A model generated the notes under the pieces. That model was not told where the DNA came from. It saw nothing but the letters and a program-made list of their open reading frames with translations, and ran no database searches. The position numbers were made by a program, and so were the translations under genes. 26,144 bases of DNA from an uncultured Pseudomonadota bacterium (GTDB lineage: Bacteria; Lernaellota; Lernaellaia; Lernaellales; Lernaellaceae). This document shows positions 7,700 through 15,850 of this stretch, piece after piece. Position 1 is the first letter of the stretch. The number at the start of each line of letters is the position of its first letter. Location: assembly GCA_937967875.1 (NCBI GenBank), contig CALBTQ010000568.1, positions 1 through 26,144 on the forward strand. Direction: 5' to 3'.

Positions 7700-9886
7700 A
7701 TGAAGCACTTCACTCCCCCGATTCTGTTGCTTGTCATTTGTCTGCTTGTTTTCCCTTTTACCGCATTAGCTGAAGAAGACGATTCCGCAGAGGCGACGCC
7801 CGCGCCCGGCGCGCCGACGATCGTCGGCGAAGAGGTCGTGGTGACCGGGACGCGGATCGAGTCGGACCCGCAGAACGTGCCGGCCGACGTAACGATCATC
7901 GACCAAACGCGACTGCAGCAGCCGGGGGTGAAAAATTCGATGGACGCGTTGATCGACATTCCCGGAGTCCTGGTCAACCCGAGGCAGAACAACGGCTCGT
8001 TCGGCTCCATCGACGTGCGCGGCCTGCGTCACGAGTTCACCAGCGGCGGTAACATACTGATTCTTCTGGACGGGATCCCGTTGCGCAACCTCTCCTGGGG
8101 CGGCGCTTACCTGGGCACCCTTCCTCTTGACGCGGTCACTCGCATGGAATTGGCCAAAGGTCCGACGGCTTCCTTATACGGCCGCAACGCGTTGGCCGGC
8201 GCATTGCAACTTTTCACCGATCCGGGTTCGACCACCCCGCACTTCGATCTTCTTACTCAGTTCGAGTATCCGACCATTTCCACCCGCGCTTCGGCCAAAG
8301 GATCCGGTCCGATAGGTAAGGACTTACCCCATACTTATTCGATCACCGGCAGCATTACCAAAGCGGAAGGCTGGCAGGAAGACAGTGAGCTTCTGCGCGG
8401 CGATCTTTACACACATTTGAGCTTTTATCCGTCACCGTACGATCTGCTCTCCATAACCGGCTGGTATTACACAAGCCGCGACAACAACGTCGCGCCGGTC
8501 CTGTTGGACGAAGACGGCGAACGGCTGGACGGCATCGACCGAGACGCAAACCTCGGCGTCGACGATCACAATTACCTGACCATCCAACAGTATCGCGCCG
8601 CCGCCGCGTGGACCCACGATTTCGGCAAATGGCTTGAAACCAAGCTGATCGGCTCGTACTGGCATATGGATTCGTTCTGGTATGACGGCGTCGGCGGAAC
8701 GGCGCCGGCCGGCAGTTCGTTGATGGATCGGTTGTCGGCCGATTCCGATTGCTTCGAGGACTATTACTTCTCCGAACTGTCGCTGACTTTCAACTACGCC
8801 GTAGGGAACCTGCTCAAAGGAGCGGTCACGGCCGGCGGCGGCTACGAGTACATGACCTTCAAGTATACGCAGACCAATATTACCACCACCGATTACGTGG
8901 ATGCGAACGGCAACGTCGATTTCGGCATGGGCATCCCGCTGGACATCACGACCTTCAAAGAGCCGCCCCGCAGCACCTGGGTCTACAGCGATCCCTCTAC
9001 GCGAGACACCTACGAAACGGATTACGGCGTGTTTATTCGCGATCAAACCAGCTTCATCGATCGTATTCACCTCACCGCCGGCGTCCGGTACGACTCGTTC
9101 ACCCGCACCCAGGTTGATCCGGTCACCGATGACGAAGCGGAGAAAACCGACGGCGCGCTTAGCCCGAGCGCCGGTTTGAGCGTCGGCATCCTCAACGGCG
9201 AGGAAAACCGACTCAACGTTTACGGCGCCTGGGGCATGGGTTATTCACCGGTCTTCCAAGCGATCACCAATACCGAGTTCGCCGACGTCGAACCGGAAAA
9301 AAGTCGTAGCGTCGAAGCCGGAATTAAATCCACGTTGATGAAGCACCTGATCGACGTCGAGCTGATCGGGTACCAACTGGATCGATACGACATGGTCGAT
9401 TTGAATCCGGTATCCAACATGTTCGAAAACATCGGCAGCTGGCAGATTCGCGGCATCGAAACCGGTCTTAAATTTCGCCCCATTCGCGAACTGATGATTT
9501 TCGGCAATTACACCTGGCGCGATCCGATCGTCACGGAATACGAAGTGGATACAACCCTGGAAGACAACCAGCTCGCCGGCATCTCGCCGCAACAAGCCGA
9601 GGGCGGCATCAAGGCGCTGGCGGGATTCGGTCTCGGCGGCGGCACCAGCGTCCGTTACTACTCCGAGTATTACGCCAACCCGGATAACACCTGCACGATT
9701 CCCGCCTACACGCTGTGGGACGCGTATCTGTCGTACACCTACGACAAGATGCTCGATTTCTCCGTGTACGGTAACAACCTGCTGGACGCGGATTACATTT
9801 CGGCGGTATACGGCAACTACCAGTACTTCTCGGGCTTCGAGGGAACGCCGCGTACGTTCGGCGCCCAGGTCCGCGCGCACTTTTAA
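7700..9886 (+). CDS. TonB-dependent outer-membrane receptor
   Basis: The 728-residue protein has a signal peptide (MKHFTPPILLLVICLLVFPF, cleaved near Ala-Leu-Ala). EEVVVTGTRIESDP follows, a TonB-box-like stretch. The plug domain spans about residues 50-165, with VRGLRHEFTSGGNILILLDG and MELAKGPTASLYGRNALAGAL, both classic plug motifs. The remainder is a beta-barrel with alternating aromatic residues and ends in HF, the expected C-terminal aromatic for barrel assembly. The length is normal for the family. Such receptors import scarce ligands (siderophores, cobalamin, oligosaccharides, other metallophores) using energy from TonB-ExbBD. The ligand is not evident. A cysteine-hydrolase gene starts 16 bases after the stop and an MFS transporter follows, which suggests one substrate pathway. 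Confidence 0.93.
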   Translation: MKHFTPPILLLVICLLVFPFTALAEEDDSAEATPAPGAPTIVGEEVVVTGTRIESDPQNVPADVTIIDQTRLQQPGVKNSMDALIDIPGVLVNPRQNNGSFGSIDVRGLRHEFTSGGNILILLDGIPLRNLSWGGAYLGTLPLDAVTRMELAKGPTASLYGRNALAGALQLFTDPGSTTPHFDLLTQFEYPTISTRASAKGSGPIGKDLPHTYSITGSITKAEGWQEDSELLRGDLYTHLSFYPSPYDLLSITGWYYTSRDNNVAPVLLDEDGERLDGIDRDANLGVDDHNYLTIQQYRAAAAWTHDFGKWLETKLIGSYWHMDSFWYDGVGGTAPAGSSLMDRLSADSDCFEDYYFSELSLTFNYAVGNLLKGAVTAGGGYEYMTFKYTQTNITTTDYVDANGNVDFGMGIPLDITTFKEPPRSTWVYSDPSTRDTYETDYGVFIRDQTSFIDRIHLTAGVRYDSFTRTQVDPVTDDEAEKTDGALSPSAGLSVGILNGEENRLNVYGAWGMGYSPVFQAITNTEFADVEPEKSRSVEAGIKSTLMKHLIDVELIGYQLDRYDMVDLNPVSNMFENIGSWQIRGIETGLKFRPIRELMIFGNYTWRDPIVTEYEVDTTLEDNQLAGISPQQAEGGIKALAGFGLGGGTSVRYYSEYYANPDNTCTIPAYTLWDAYLSYTYDKMLDFSVYGNNLLDADYISAVYGNYQYFSGFEGTPRTFGAQVRAHF

Positions 9887-9902
9887 GCGGAAAGGCGGCG
9901 AG

Positions 9903-10511
9903 TTGGACAAGTTCGGTTTTTTCGAAGTTTGCTGCCGTGAAAAGGCGCTGAAAGGCGTGGGGGCCTCCTTTACCGAGCGCTCCGAGCCTTTCAGCGATCG
10001 CTTGACCCATCTCCAGAACCTGGCCCAAAAAGGCGGATGCCCGTTCGTTTTCACCATATGTTGCGCCGAGCGATTTGTCACGAAGGACAACCCGGACAAT
10101 GTGCTCGTCGTTCCCCGCGATCCGTCGGATCGCGATTGGATGACGAAAACGGCGTCGCACTGCGTTTTCAACATCGAGAAAAAGCCCGATGACGGCGACA
10201 TCGAAAAAGGTGATGCGGAACGAATCTGGGACATGTTTCTGCACAATGCCAACGCCGCGCGGCTCATCGAAAAACTGAACGTCGATCGCTGGGTCGTCTA
10301 CGGCGTCGGCATCGATCTCTGCGTCAGTTCCGCCGTCAAAGGTCTGCTGAAAGCCGGAGTTAATGTCACCATCCTGATCGACGTACTGACTTCCAATGAA
10401 GGCGGCGACGAAGAATCGATGAAGCGGATGCTCGATCAATTGAGCGAGATGGGCGCCGCCGCCATGACCTACGCCGAATTCGTCCGCAACTTCCGGTCGG
10501 ACGCGGAATGA
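9903..10511 (+). CDS. Isochorismatase-like cysteine hydrolase
   Basis: The 202-residue protein carries VYGVGIDLCVSSAVKGLLKAG, which matches the nucleophile region of the isochorismatase-like family (consensus GxxxDxCVxxTA). The candidate nucleophile is Cys in DLCVSS. The family hydrolyses amides, nicotinamide-type compounds or vinyl ethers. The usual N-terminal catalytic Asp (in DxQ) is not seen; the matching region reads FGFFEVCC, so the triad may be altered. The start is TTG at 9903, chosen because GGCGGCGAG-type purine-rich sequence precedes it and no ATG or GTG gives a better fit. The gene sits between the TonB receptor and the MFS transporter, overlapping the latter by four bases (ATGA). 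It probably acts on the transported compound, but this is inference. Confidence 0.75.
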   Translation: MDKFGFFEVCCREKALKGVGASFTERSEPFSDRLTHLQNLAQKGGCPFVFTICCAERFVTKDNPDNVLVVPRDPSDRDWMTKTASHCVFNIEKKPDDGDIEKGDAERIWDMFLHNANAARLIEKLNVDRWVVYGVGIDLCVSSAVKGLLKAGVNVTILIDVLTSNEGGDEESMKRMLDQLSEMGAAAMTYAEFVRNFRSDAE

Positions 10512-11827
10512 AAAAAGGGCTGATCCGGTTTTTCAAGGGTCCGAACCTGACTCCCGAGATCCGGCATACCTATCGCCGACACATGGCGCAGGTCGTCTGC
10601 CAGGCAACGGCCGAAGGTATTTTGGCCAATGCCCCGGTCATCGCCCTGATGGGACTCAACAGTCCCGATTGGCAAATGGCCATTGAAAAAACCATCTCCA
10701 GCATCGGACTGTTTGCGGTTATTTATTTCAGCGGGCTAATGGCCTTTCGAAAGAAGATGCCTTTCTTTTTCTATCCCGGCATGGGGTATGCCATCTGCGC
10801 GTTCATGATGGGATTGACCGAAAACCCGTTCCTCTTTTTAACCATGTGGGGTTGCGGAACGTTGTTTGACAACATGGTGCGCCCCGCCATGGCCGTGATC
10901 GAGCGATTCAATTACCCGGTCGAAACACGGGGCGCGATCGCGGGTGAAGTCCGCAAATGGTCCAATATCATTTTTCTGATTTCGGTGCTGACTTCCGCCA
11001 TTTTGTTGCAAATGGTGAAAGACGATCCGAAACTGATGATCAAAGCGCAGATGCTCACGGCCGCCGCCCTTCTCGGCATCGGCTGCCTGATTTTCCGAAC
11101 CGTCAAGGTCAAAGAAGACCTGGAACCGATCACCAGACAAATCCCGGTGAATGCCAAAAAAATCATCGTCGATTCCTATCACATCGTTAGAACCGACGCG
11201 CGCTTTTTACGTTATCTGGCGATCGGATTTTTCGACAGCTTCGGCGGGATGGTCAGTTCCGCTTTCATTCCCGTACTGCTGACTAAGAATCTCGAGTTCA
11301 ATTACGTCGGCGTTGCGGTCTTGATTCACATCATTCCCTGCGGAATCGGCTTCCTTAACACCGGTTACCTGGGACAATGGATCGACCGGGTCAGCACCTG
11401 GAAATCATGGGGCTGGATTCGTCTCGGTTGGGCGGCCGATTCGCTCTTCCTGGCGGCGGCTTACCTGGCCGTGATTTGCTGTCCGCCTATTGCTCCGATT
11501 TTCCCCTATCTTTCGAGCATCTCCCGCGGCGTCATTCAGGGCGGCTCGTATATTCTCTGGTGGGAAGTGGGCATCAATCACTTTGCCCCGCCGGGGGGCG
11601 ACACGAGTCGCTACATGGGAATACTCTTGTTCTTGACCGGTTTGAGTCAATTCCCCGCTCCGGCGCTCGGGGCGTGGCTGATTACCTCCTCTAACGTCGG
11701 CGTGGTCATGTTGGTGGGTGGAGCCATCGAGTTGCTTTCCGCGGCGCTTAGCTTCCGCGAGGATCGCCGGGAAAAACGGGATGAACGACTAAAAACCATG
11801 ACGACCTTCGAACATTCTTTCGATTGA
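10508..11827 (+). CDS. MFS-type membrane transporter
   Basis: The 439-residue protein has about 10-12 hydrophobic segments by eye, arranged in two halves around a basic, hydrophilic loop near residues 205-235. Examples are the stretches around IGLFAVIYFSGLM, IIFLISVLTSAIL, VAVLIHIIPCGIGFL and VVMLVGGAIELLSAALSF. The second half has YLGQWIDRVSTWKSW after a helix, similar to the GxxxDRxG-type loop of the major facilitator superfamily. It ends in a charged cytoplasmic tail. The substrate and direction are unknown. The ATG overlaps the stop of the hydrolase gene (ATGA), so the two are translationally coupled. In this operon it could carry the ligand of the TonB receptor across the inner membrane, or export a product. 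No terminator is evident after it. Confidence 0.8.
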   Translation: MKKGLIRFFKGPNLTPEIRHTYRRHMAQVVCQATAEGILANAPVIALMGLNSPDWQMAIEKTISSIGLFAVIYFSGLMAFRKKMPFFFYPGMGYAICAFMMGLTENPFLFLTMWGCGTLFDNMVRPAMAVIERFNYPVETRGAIAGEVRKWSNIIFLISVLTSAILLQMVKDDPKLMIKAQMLTAAALLGIGCLIFRTVKVKEDLEPITRQIPVNAKKIIVDSYHIVRTDARFLRYLAIGFFDSFGGMVSSAFIPVLLTKNLEFNYVGVAVLIHIIPCGIGFLNTGYLGQWIDRVSTWKSWGWIRLGWAADSLFLAAAYLAVICCPPIAPIFPYLSSISRGVIQGGSYILWWEVGINHFAPPGGDTSRYMGILLFLTGLSQFPAPALGAWLITSSNVGVVMLVGGAIELLSAALSFREDRREKRDERLKTMTTFEHSFD

Positions 11828-11873
11828 CCGTTGATGATAGGTATACAAATTTAGCCGATTCGCGCACACCCAA

Positions 11874-11901
11874 TTGACATAATAATCGAATCGTCCACAA
11901 T
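11874..11901 (+). promoter_or_regulatory. Candidate sigma70-type promoter for the tandem lipoproteins
   Basis: A perfect TTGACA at 11874-11879 is followed after 16 bases by CACAAT at 11896-11901 (four of six). The position, 33 bases before the ATG at 11935, is suitable. Confidence 0.5.
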
Positions 11902-11912
11902 GGAACCAATCT

Positions 11913-12012
11913 GGCGTATCCTATGGAGGTGGCTATGCAACGAACTCTGCTCCCGGCGATATGGATAGCGGCGCTGATCCTGCTGACCGCAACAATGCTC
12001 ATCCCGGCCTGC
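11913..12012 (+). repeat. Leader repeat, copy 1 (ribosome binding site plus signal peptide)
   Basis: This 100-bp block recurs at 12520-12619. The 78 bases from ATG to the lipobox Cys codon are identical, and the 22 bases upstream differ at two places. Similarity continues beyond the Asp tract but falls away inside the mature region. Confidence 0.9.
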
Positions 12013-12513
12013 AATGATGATGACGACGACAACACTCCCGGCGACGACGAAGCGACGCCCGATCTTAACGGCTGGACCGACGAGGACGGCACGCTGGTTT
12101 TTCAGGACGAGAACAATCAGCAATGCCCGCCGCCGTTGCCGGATCTGATCAGCGAATCGGAACTGCAAACATTTCTGGACGCTTATCTGGGAGATTATCT
12201 CGATGAATACGGCAACAAGCGCGAGCTGGAGTGCGATCCGACCGGCCGTTGGGAAGTCGTCTGCGAGGAAGGCGAAAACTTCTGCCGCGCCGGTTGGCGG
12301 TTTCCGGTGCTGGCGAACATCAAGGACCAGGACCTGACGCTGACCGGACACGTCATCGATTCGGTCAATCCCTGGGCGGCGGGCACCGGGCAGGTCTATC
12401 TCGATTATGAAGACCGGACAATTAACGGCGACCGTTTCGCCAACGACTTTGCTTATCGGATCGTTTATGCTGAGCCCACCTTCGGCGCGGTGTGGACGAA
12501 AGAAGAGAAATAA
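11935..12513 (+). CDS. Poly-Asp lipoprotein, tandem copy 1
   Basis: A 192-residue lipoprotein. ATG 11935 is preferred over ATG 11923 because GGAGG (11925-11929) lies five bases before it, and because the upstream ATG is part of that site. The signal peptide MQRTLLPAIWIAALILL ends in MLIPAC with the lipobox Cys at residue 26. Asn-Asp-Asp-Asp-Asp-Asp-Asn follows, then GDDEATPDLNGWTDEDGTLVF. The mature part has four Cys that could pair (QQCPPP, ELECDP, EVVCEE, NFCRAG). The family is not recognised. It is paralogous to the next gene; both have 192 residues and share the ends of the protein (PTFGAVWTK), but differ strongly in the middle. Only 28 bases separate the two genes, so they are probably one transcript. 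Confidence 0.85.
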   Translation: MQRTLLPAIWIAALILLTATMLIPACNDDDDDNTPGDDEATPDLNGWTDEDGTLVFQDENNQQCPPPLPDLISESELQTFLDAYLGDYLDEYGNKRELECDPTGRWEVVCEEGENFCRAGWRFPVLANIKDQDLTLTGHVIDSVNPWAAGTGQVYLDYEDRTINGDRFANDFAYRIVYAEPTFGAVWTKEEK

Positions 12514-12541
12514 TTTCCCGGCGCATCCCATGGAGGTGGCT

Positions 12542-13120
<579 letters not shown>

Positions 13121-13150
13121 GCGGTTTTTTCGCCGACCGGCGCAACTCGC

Positions 13151-13180
13151 TTGCCCACGGCGGCCCGGCTCGTTTAGGAT
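13151..13180 (+). promoter_or_regulatory. Candidate promoter for the PAS-receiver gene
   Basis: TTGCCC at 13151-13156 and TAGGAT at 13175-13180 are 18 bases apart, 34 bases before the ATG at 13215. Each matches consensus at four of six bases. Confidence 0.35.
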
Positions 13181-13214
13181 ACGGGTTCATCGTTAACCGA
13201 AGCGGGTCGCCGGT

Positions 13215-14264
13215 ATGAGTCGTGGTCGCGCCATCGCCGTGTTGTTGATCGTGCTGCTGCTGATCGGCCATCTGGCCGCGTATCAGTATCTGGCGGCGTA
13301 CGTCACCGAGCAGGTGCGCGACAATCTGACCGGCGACGACCGCGCTTTGCCCGCGCGTTCGTTCATCCTGCTGGCGCTGACCGGCGACTGGCTGCTGGCC
13401 TCGTTTTTGATTTTCCGCGTCGGCACGTGGAAACGGCGGATGGACGAACTGGCGCACGTGCGCGGCGAGCTGGCCGACGTGCGCAAGGCGCTGGAGATGG
13501 AGCGCGCGCTGACCGCTTCGGACGAGCGCATGCACCGGCTGGTGGAAACGGCGGGCATGGCGATCTTCCTGCTGGACGGCTCGGGGCACCTGGCGCTGGC
13601 CAACCGCCACGCGGCCGACGCGTTGGGGCTGATGCGTCACCAGGTGCCGGGCACGTCGCTGGCCGATCTGCTGGCGCCGCAAGCCAAGGTGAACCTGGCC
13701 GATCTGCAGCGAGCGCTGATCGACGAAGGTCCGCAGTCGATCACCTTGCCGCTGCGCCGGCGCGACGGCGGCGTGATCAACATGTACGTGCAACTGACGT
13801 TGTTCGAGGGCATGAACAGCGAACATTGGATCAGCGCGTTCTGTCAGCCGCTGGACGAGATGGCCGAACTGACGCGGCCCGACGCGACCAAGACGCCCGA
13901 CTTCGTGCTGGTCGCCGACGACGAGGAACTCATCCGGCTGCTGGCCAAGAACATGCTGCTGCGCATGGGCTATCAGCCGCTGCTGGCCGTCGACGGCGCC
14001 GAGGCGGTCAAGCTGTTCGAGCGCCACGCGCCGCGCATCAAGGCGCTGGTGCTGGACGTGATCATGCCCAACCTCAACGGCCGCGAAACCTATGACCGCA
14101 TCCGCGAAATCGACCGCACCGTGCCGGTGATCTTCTGCTCGGGCCTGGCCGACTACTACGACCTGGGCCACTTCGACGAAGAAGTGCTGCTGCTGCAAAA
14201 GCCCTTCAGCCTCGACCAGTTCGAAGAGGCGATCACCAACGCCATCGCCAAAGAAACGTACTGA
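13215..14264 (+). CDS. Membrane-anchored PAS-receiver signalling protein without kinase
   Basis: The 349-residue protein has two membrane segments (about residues 6-27 and 49-67) flanking a short periplasmic loop. A likely coiled coil follows (about 74-110), then a PAS domain (about 106-215) and a C-terminal response-regulator receiver domain (about 230-347). The receiver has the acidic pair Asp235-Asp236, phospho-acceptor Asp281 in VLDVIMP, Ser309 and Lys329 in QKPFS, so it should be phosphorylatable. No histidine-kinase, diguanylate-cyclase or DNA-binding domain is present. It could be a phosphorylation sink or relay for a kinase elsewhere, with PAS sensing a ligand or redox state. The TGA is followed after one base by the ATG of the lipoprotein gene, so the two are one operon. 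Confidence 0.85.
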   Translation: MSRGRAIAVLLIVLLLIGHLAAYQYLAAYVTEQVRDNLTGDDRALPARSFILLALTGDWLLASFLIFRVGTWKRRMDELAHVRGELADVRKALEMERALTASDERMHRLVETAGMAIFLLDGSGHLALANRHAADALGLMRHQVPGTSLADLLAPQAKVNLADLQRALIDEGPQSITLPLRRRDGGVINMYVQLTLFEGMNSEHWISAFCQPLDEMAELTRPDATKTPDFVLVADDEELIRLLAKNMLLRMGYQPLLAVDGAEAVKLFERHAPRIKALVLDVIMPNLNGRETYDRIREIDRTVPVIFCSGLADYYDLGHFDEEVLLLQKPFSLDQFEEAITNAIAKETY

Positions 14265-14265
14265 G

Positions 14266-14793
14266 ATGAAATTGCGTTTTCTCCCGATCCTGCTGCTCGC
14301 GTTGACCATCGGGTGCGCGGCGTCGGCGGTGCAGAACATGCAACGCGAGCTGGCCCCATGGAAACCGGCGGAGGTCGGCGCGATTCACCTGTCGATCCCC
14401 GCGAGCTTCGCGCCGCTGGAGCGCGCGCCGCTGACCGTCTTTTTCCCGCAGGGCGACGTGCACGGCCTGCCGTGGATCGCCGTGGCGCAAACCCCCGCCG
14501 CGCTGGGCGAGACGACCGCGCGCGAGATGCTCGACGCGCTCACGACCGCGCGCGACGCCGACGAGGTCGAGTTGTCGCCGGCGCAAGCGAAGATCGCCGG
14601 GCGCCTCTGCGACGGTTGGGCGGTCAAGGACAAGCAGGCGCGCGGCTGGGTGTTCGTGCTGTCGCAGGGCGAACGGGCGATCGGGGCGATCGGCGTGGCC
14701 GCGCCCGCCTGGTGGCCGCTTGCCCGGGCGCAGGCGTTGCGCGACGCGATCCTCGACGGCGTGTCCATCGACCCGGTCGTCAAGGCCGAGTAA
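14266..14793 (+). CDS. Small lipoprotein of unknown function
   Basis: A 175-residue protein beginning MKLRFLPILLLALTIGCAAS, a textbook lipoprotein signal with lipobox LTIGC (Cys17). The mature part has no recognised domain. It is moderately hydrophobic with alternating strands (AIHLSIPASF, LTVFFPQG, GLPWIAVAQTP) and one later Cys. Unlike other lipoproteins here it has no Asp run. It lies one base after the PAS-receiver gene and is probably co-expressed, so it might act in the same response, for example as a periplasmic partner. This is inference from position only. Confidence 0.78.
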   Translation: MKLRFLPILLLALTIGCAASAVQNMQRELAPWKPAEVGAIHLSIPASFAPLERAPLTVFFPQGDVHGLPWIAVAQTPAALGETTAREMLDALTTARDADEVELSPAQAKIAGRLCDGWAVKDKQARGWVFVLSQGERAIGAIGVAAPAWWPLARAQALRDAILDGVSIDPVVKAE

Positions 14794-14802
14794 CTTTTTT
14801 TT
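14774..14802 (+). terminator. Candidate Rho-independent terminator overlapping the stop codon
   Basis: CGGTC (14774-14778) and GGCCG (14784-14788) form a five-pair stem with one G-U pair and a GTCAA loop. Eight T residues follow at 14795-14802, just after the TAA. The stem is short but the T run is clear. Confidence 0.5.
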
Positions 14803-14830
14803 CGCCACCCCTCGCCAGCACCGTTACAAT
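14801..14830 (+). promoter_or_regulatory. Candidate promoter for the exported-protein/phosphatase operon
   Basis: TACAAT at 14825-14830 is a good -10 (five of six). The partner TTCGCC at 14801-14806, 18 bases upstream, is weak. It lies directly after the terminator candidate, a sensible place for a new transcription unit. Confidence 0.4.
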
Positions 14831-14910
14831 TCCCTATAGTAAATCAAGGTTTCACCGTTGAGTCGGACGTGCCCGTATTGTTGAGGATTTCCTTGCGCCG
14901 GAGCGTTTTT

Positions 14911-15381
14911 ATGCGACTGGCCCGGATGGCGTTTTTCCTTTTGCTCATCGCCGCACCGTTGTGGGCCGCCGAAGCCACGCCCGACCCCGCCGCACGTTTT
15001 CTGGGGCAGTGGGAAGGACCGGCGAACGTCTACGACGATCTGAACGCGATCAAGCCGACCAACGCCGCGCTGACCATCACCCGCTCGCCGAGCGAGCCCA
15101 AGTACCTGGTCGTCGAGCTGACCATTCTCAAAACGCAGACGATGCGCCTGACCAAATGCGAGTTGCTCAAGCCCGGCGAACTGCGCGTGCGCGAAGAGGT
15201 GATGAGCGACCTGCGCCGTCTGCGCGTGGACGGCGTGCTCAAATCGCGGCACGGCACGCGCATCGAGGAAGGGTACATCCGGTTTTTTGTCGAAACCGAA
15301 ACGGGCGAATTCCGCCCCTACTACACGGTGAAACTGGCGGCGAAACGAAGCAAGCCGCCGAGTGAAATATCGGAGCCGTAA
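14911..15381 (+). CDS. Small exported protein of unknown function
   Basis: With start ATG 14911 the protein has about 156 residues. This start puts a signal peptide first (MRLARMAFFLLLIAAPLWAA, cleaved near Ala-Glu) and has GGAG seven bases upstream. A GTG start at 14869 would add 14 residues ahead of the signal and is less likely. The mature part begins with ARFLGQWEGPANVYDDL, resembling the start of small lipocalin-like domains that open with a GxW motif. It continues with strands such as KYLVVELTILKTQTMRL and RIEEGYIRFFVETETGEF. A calycin-like barrel is a guess. It is the first gene of an operon with the next two. Confidence 0.75.
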   Translation: MRLARMAFFLLLIAAPLWAAEATPDPAARFLGQWEGPANVYDDLNAIKPTNAALTITRSPSEPKYLVVELTILKTQTMRLTKCELLKPGELRVREEVMSDLRRLRVDGVLKSRHGTRIEEGYIRFFVETETGEFRPYYTVKLAAKRSKPPSEISEP

Positions 15382-15385
15382 CAAC

Positions 15386-15850
15386 GTGAAAAAAATTTAC
15401 CTGCTGTTGCTGCCGCTGCTGGCGGCGGCGTCGCTCGCCCTGGCGGCCGATCCGTATCTGCTGGGCGATCTGCCGCTGGGTTCGTCAATGGAAACGGCGC
15501 GCGCGGTCGTCGGCGAATGGACCGAAGCGAACGCGCCCGAGGGGCTGCGCGCGTTTACCGTCGCCGGGCCGTTGCGCAAGGCGCGCGACCTGCGTTTGAT
15601 CTTCAAAGACGACGAGCTGATTTCGCTGAGCTACCGCACGCCGGGCGGAACCTTCACCGCCGTGCGCCAGGCGCTGGCCAATACGTGCGGCGCGTTCTCG
15701 CCCAGGGAAGACGGCCACCTGGCCTACGAAGCACGGCGCGACGGCAAGCTGTTGCAGTTGTTGCGGCAGGACGACGGCGGCGCCTGGGTGGTCTGGATGG
15801 CCGAGGATAAAATCCCGCCCGAACTCAAGCGAGGCAAGCAAACGCCATGA
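15386..15850 (+). CDS. Small exported protein of unknown function
   Basis: GTG 15386 is chosen because it follows GGAG (15372-15375) by ten bases, lies just after the previous stop, and gives a clean signal peptide (VKKIYLLLLPLLAAASLALA). An alternative GTG at 15362 would overlap the previous gene and place charged residues before the signal. The mature protein of about 133 residues has LLGDLPLGSSMETARAVVGEW, which resembles the 'signature' start of small periplasmic domains in which a GxSxxxAxxxxG segment opens an alpha-beta repeat. It later has KDDELISLSYRTPGG. The function is unknown. Its stop overlaps the start of the next gene (ATGA), so expression is coupled to the phosphatase-superfamily enzyme. 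Confidence 0.78.
   Translation: MKKIYLLLLPLLAAASLALAADPYLLGDLPLGSSMETARAVVGEWTEANAPEGLRAFTVAGPLRKARDLRLIFKDDELISLSYRTPGGTFTAVRQALANTCGAFSPREDGHLAYEARRDGKLLQLLRQDDGGAWVVWMAEDKIPPELKRGKQTP

Noticed and set aside
11923..11934. ATG 11923 as the start of lipoprotein copy 1
   Set aside because: This ATG overlaps the GGAGG ribosome binding site of the ATG at 11935, and the same arrangement recurs in copy 2.
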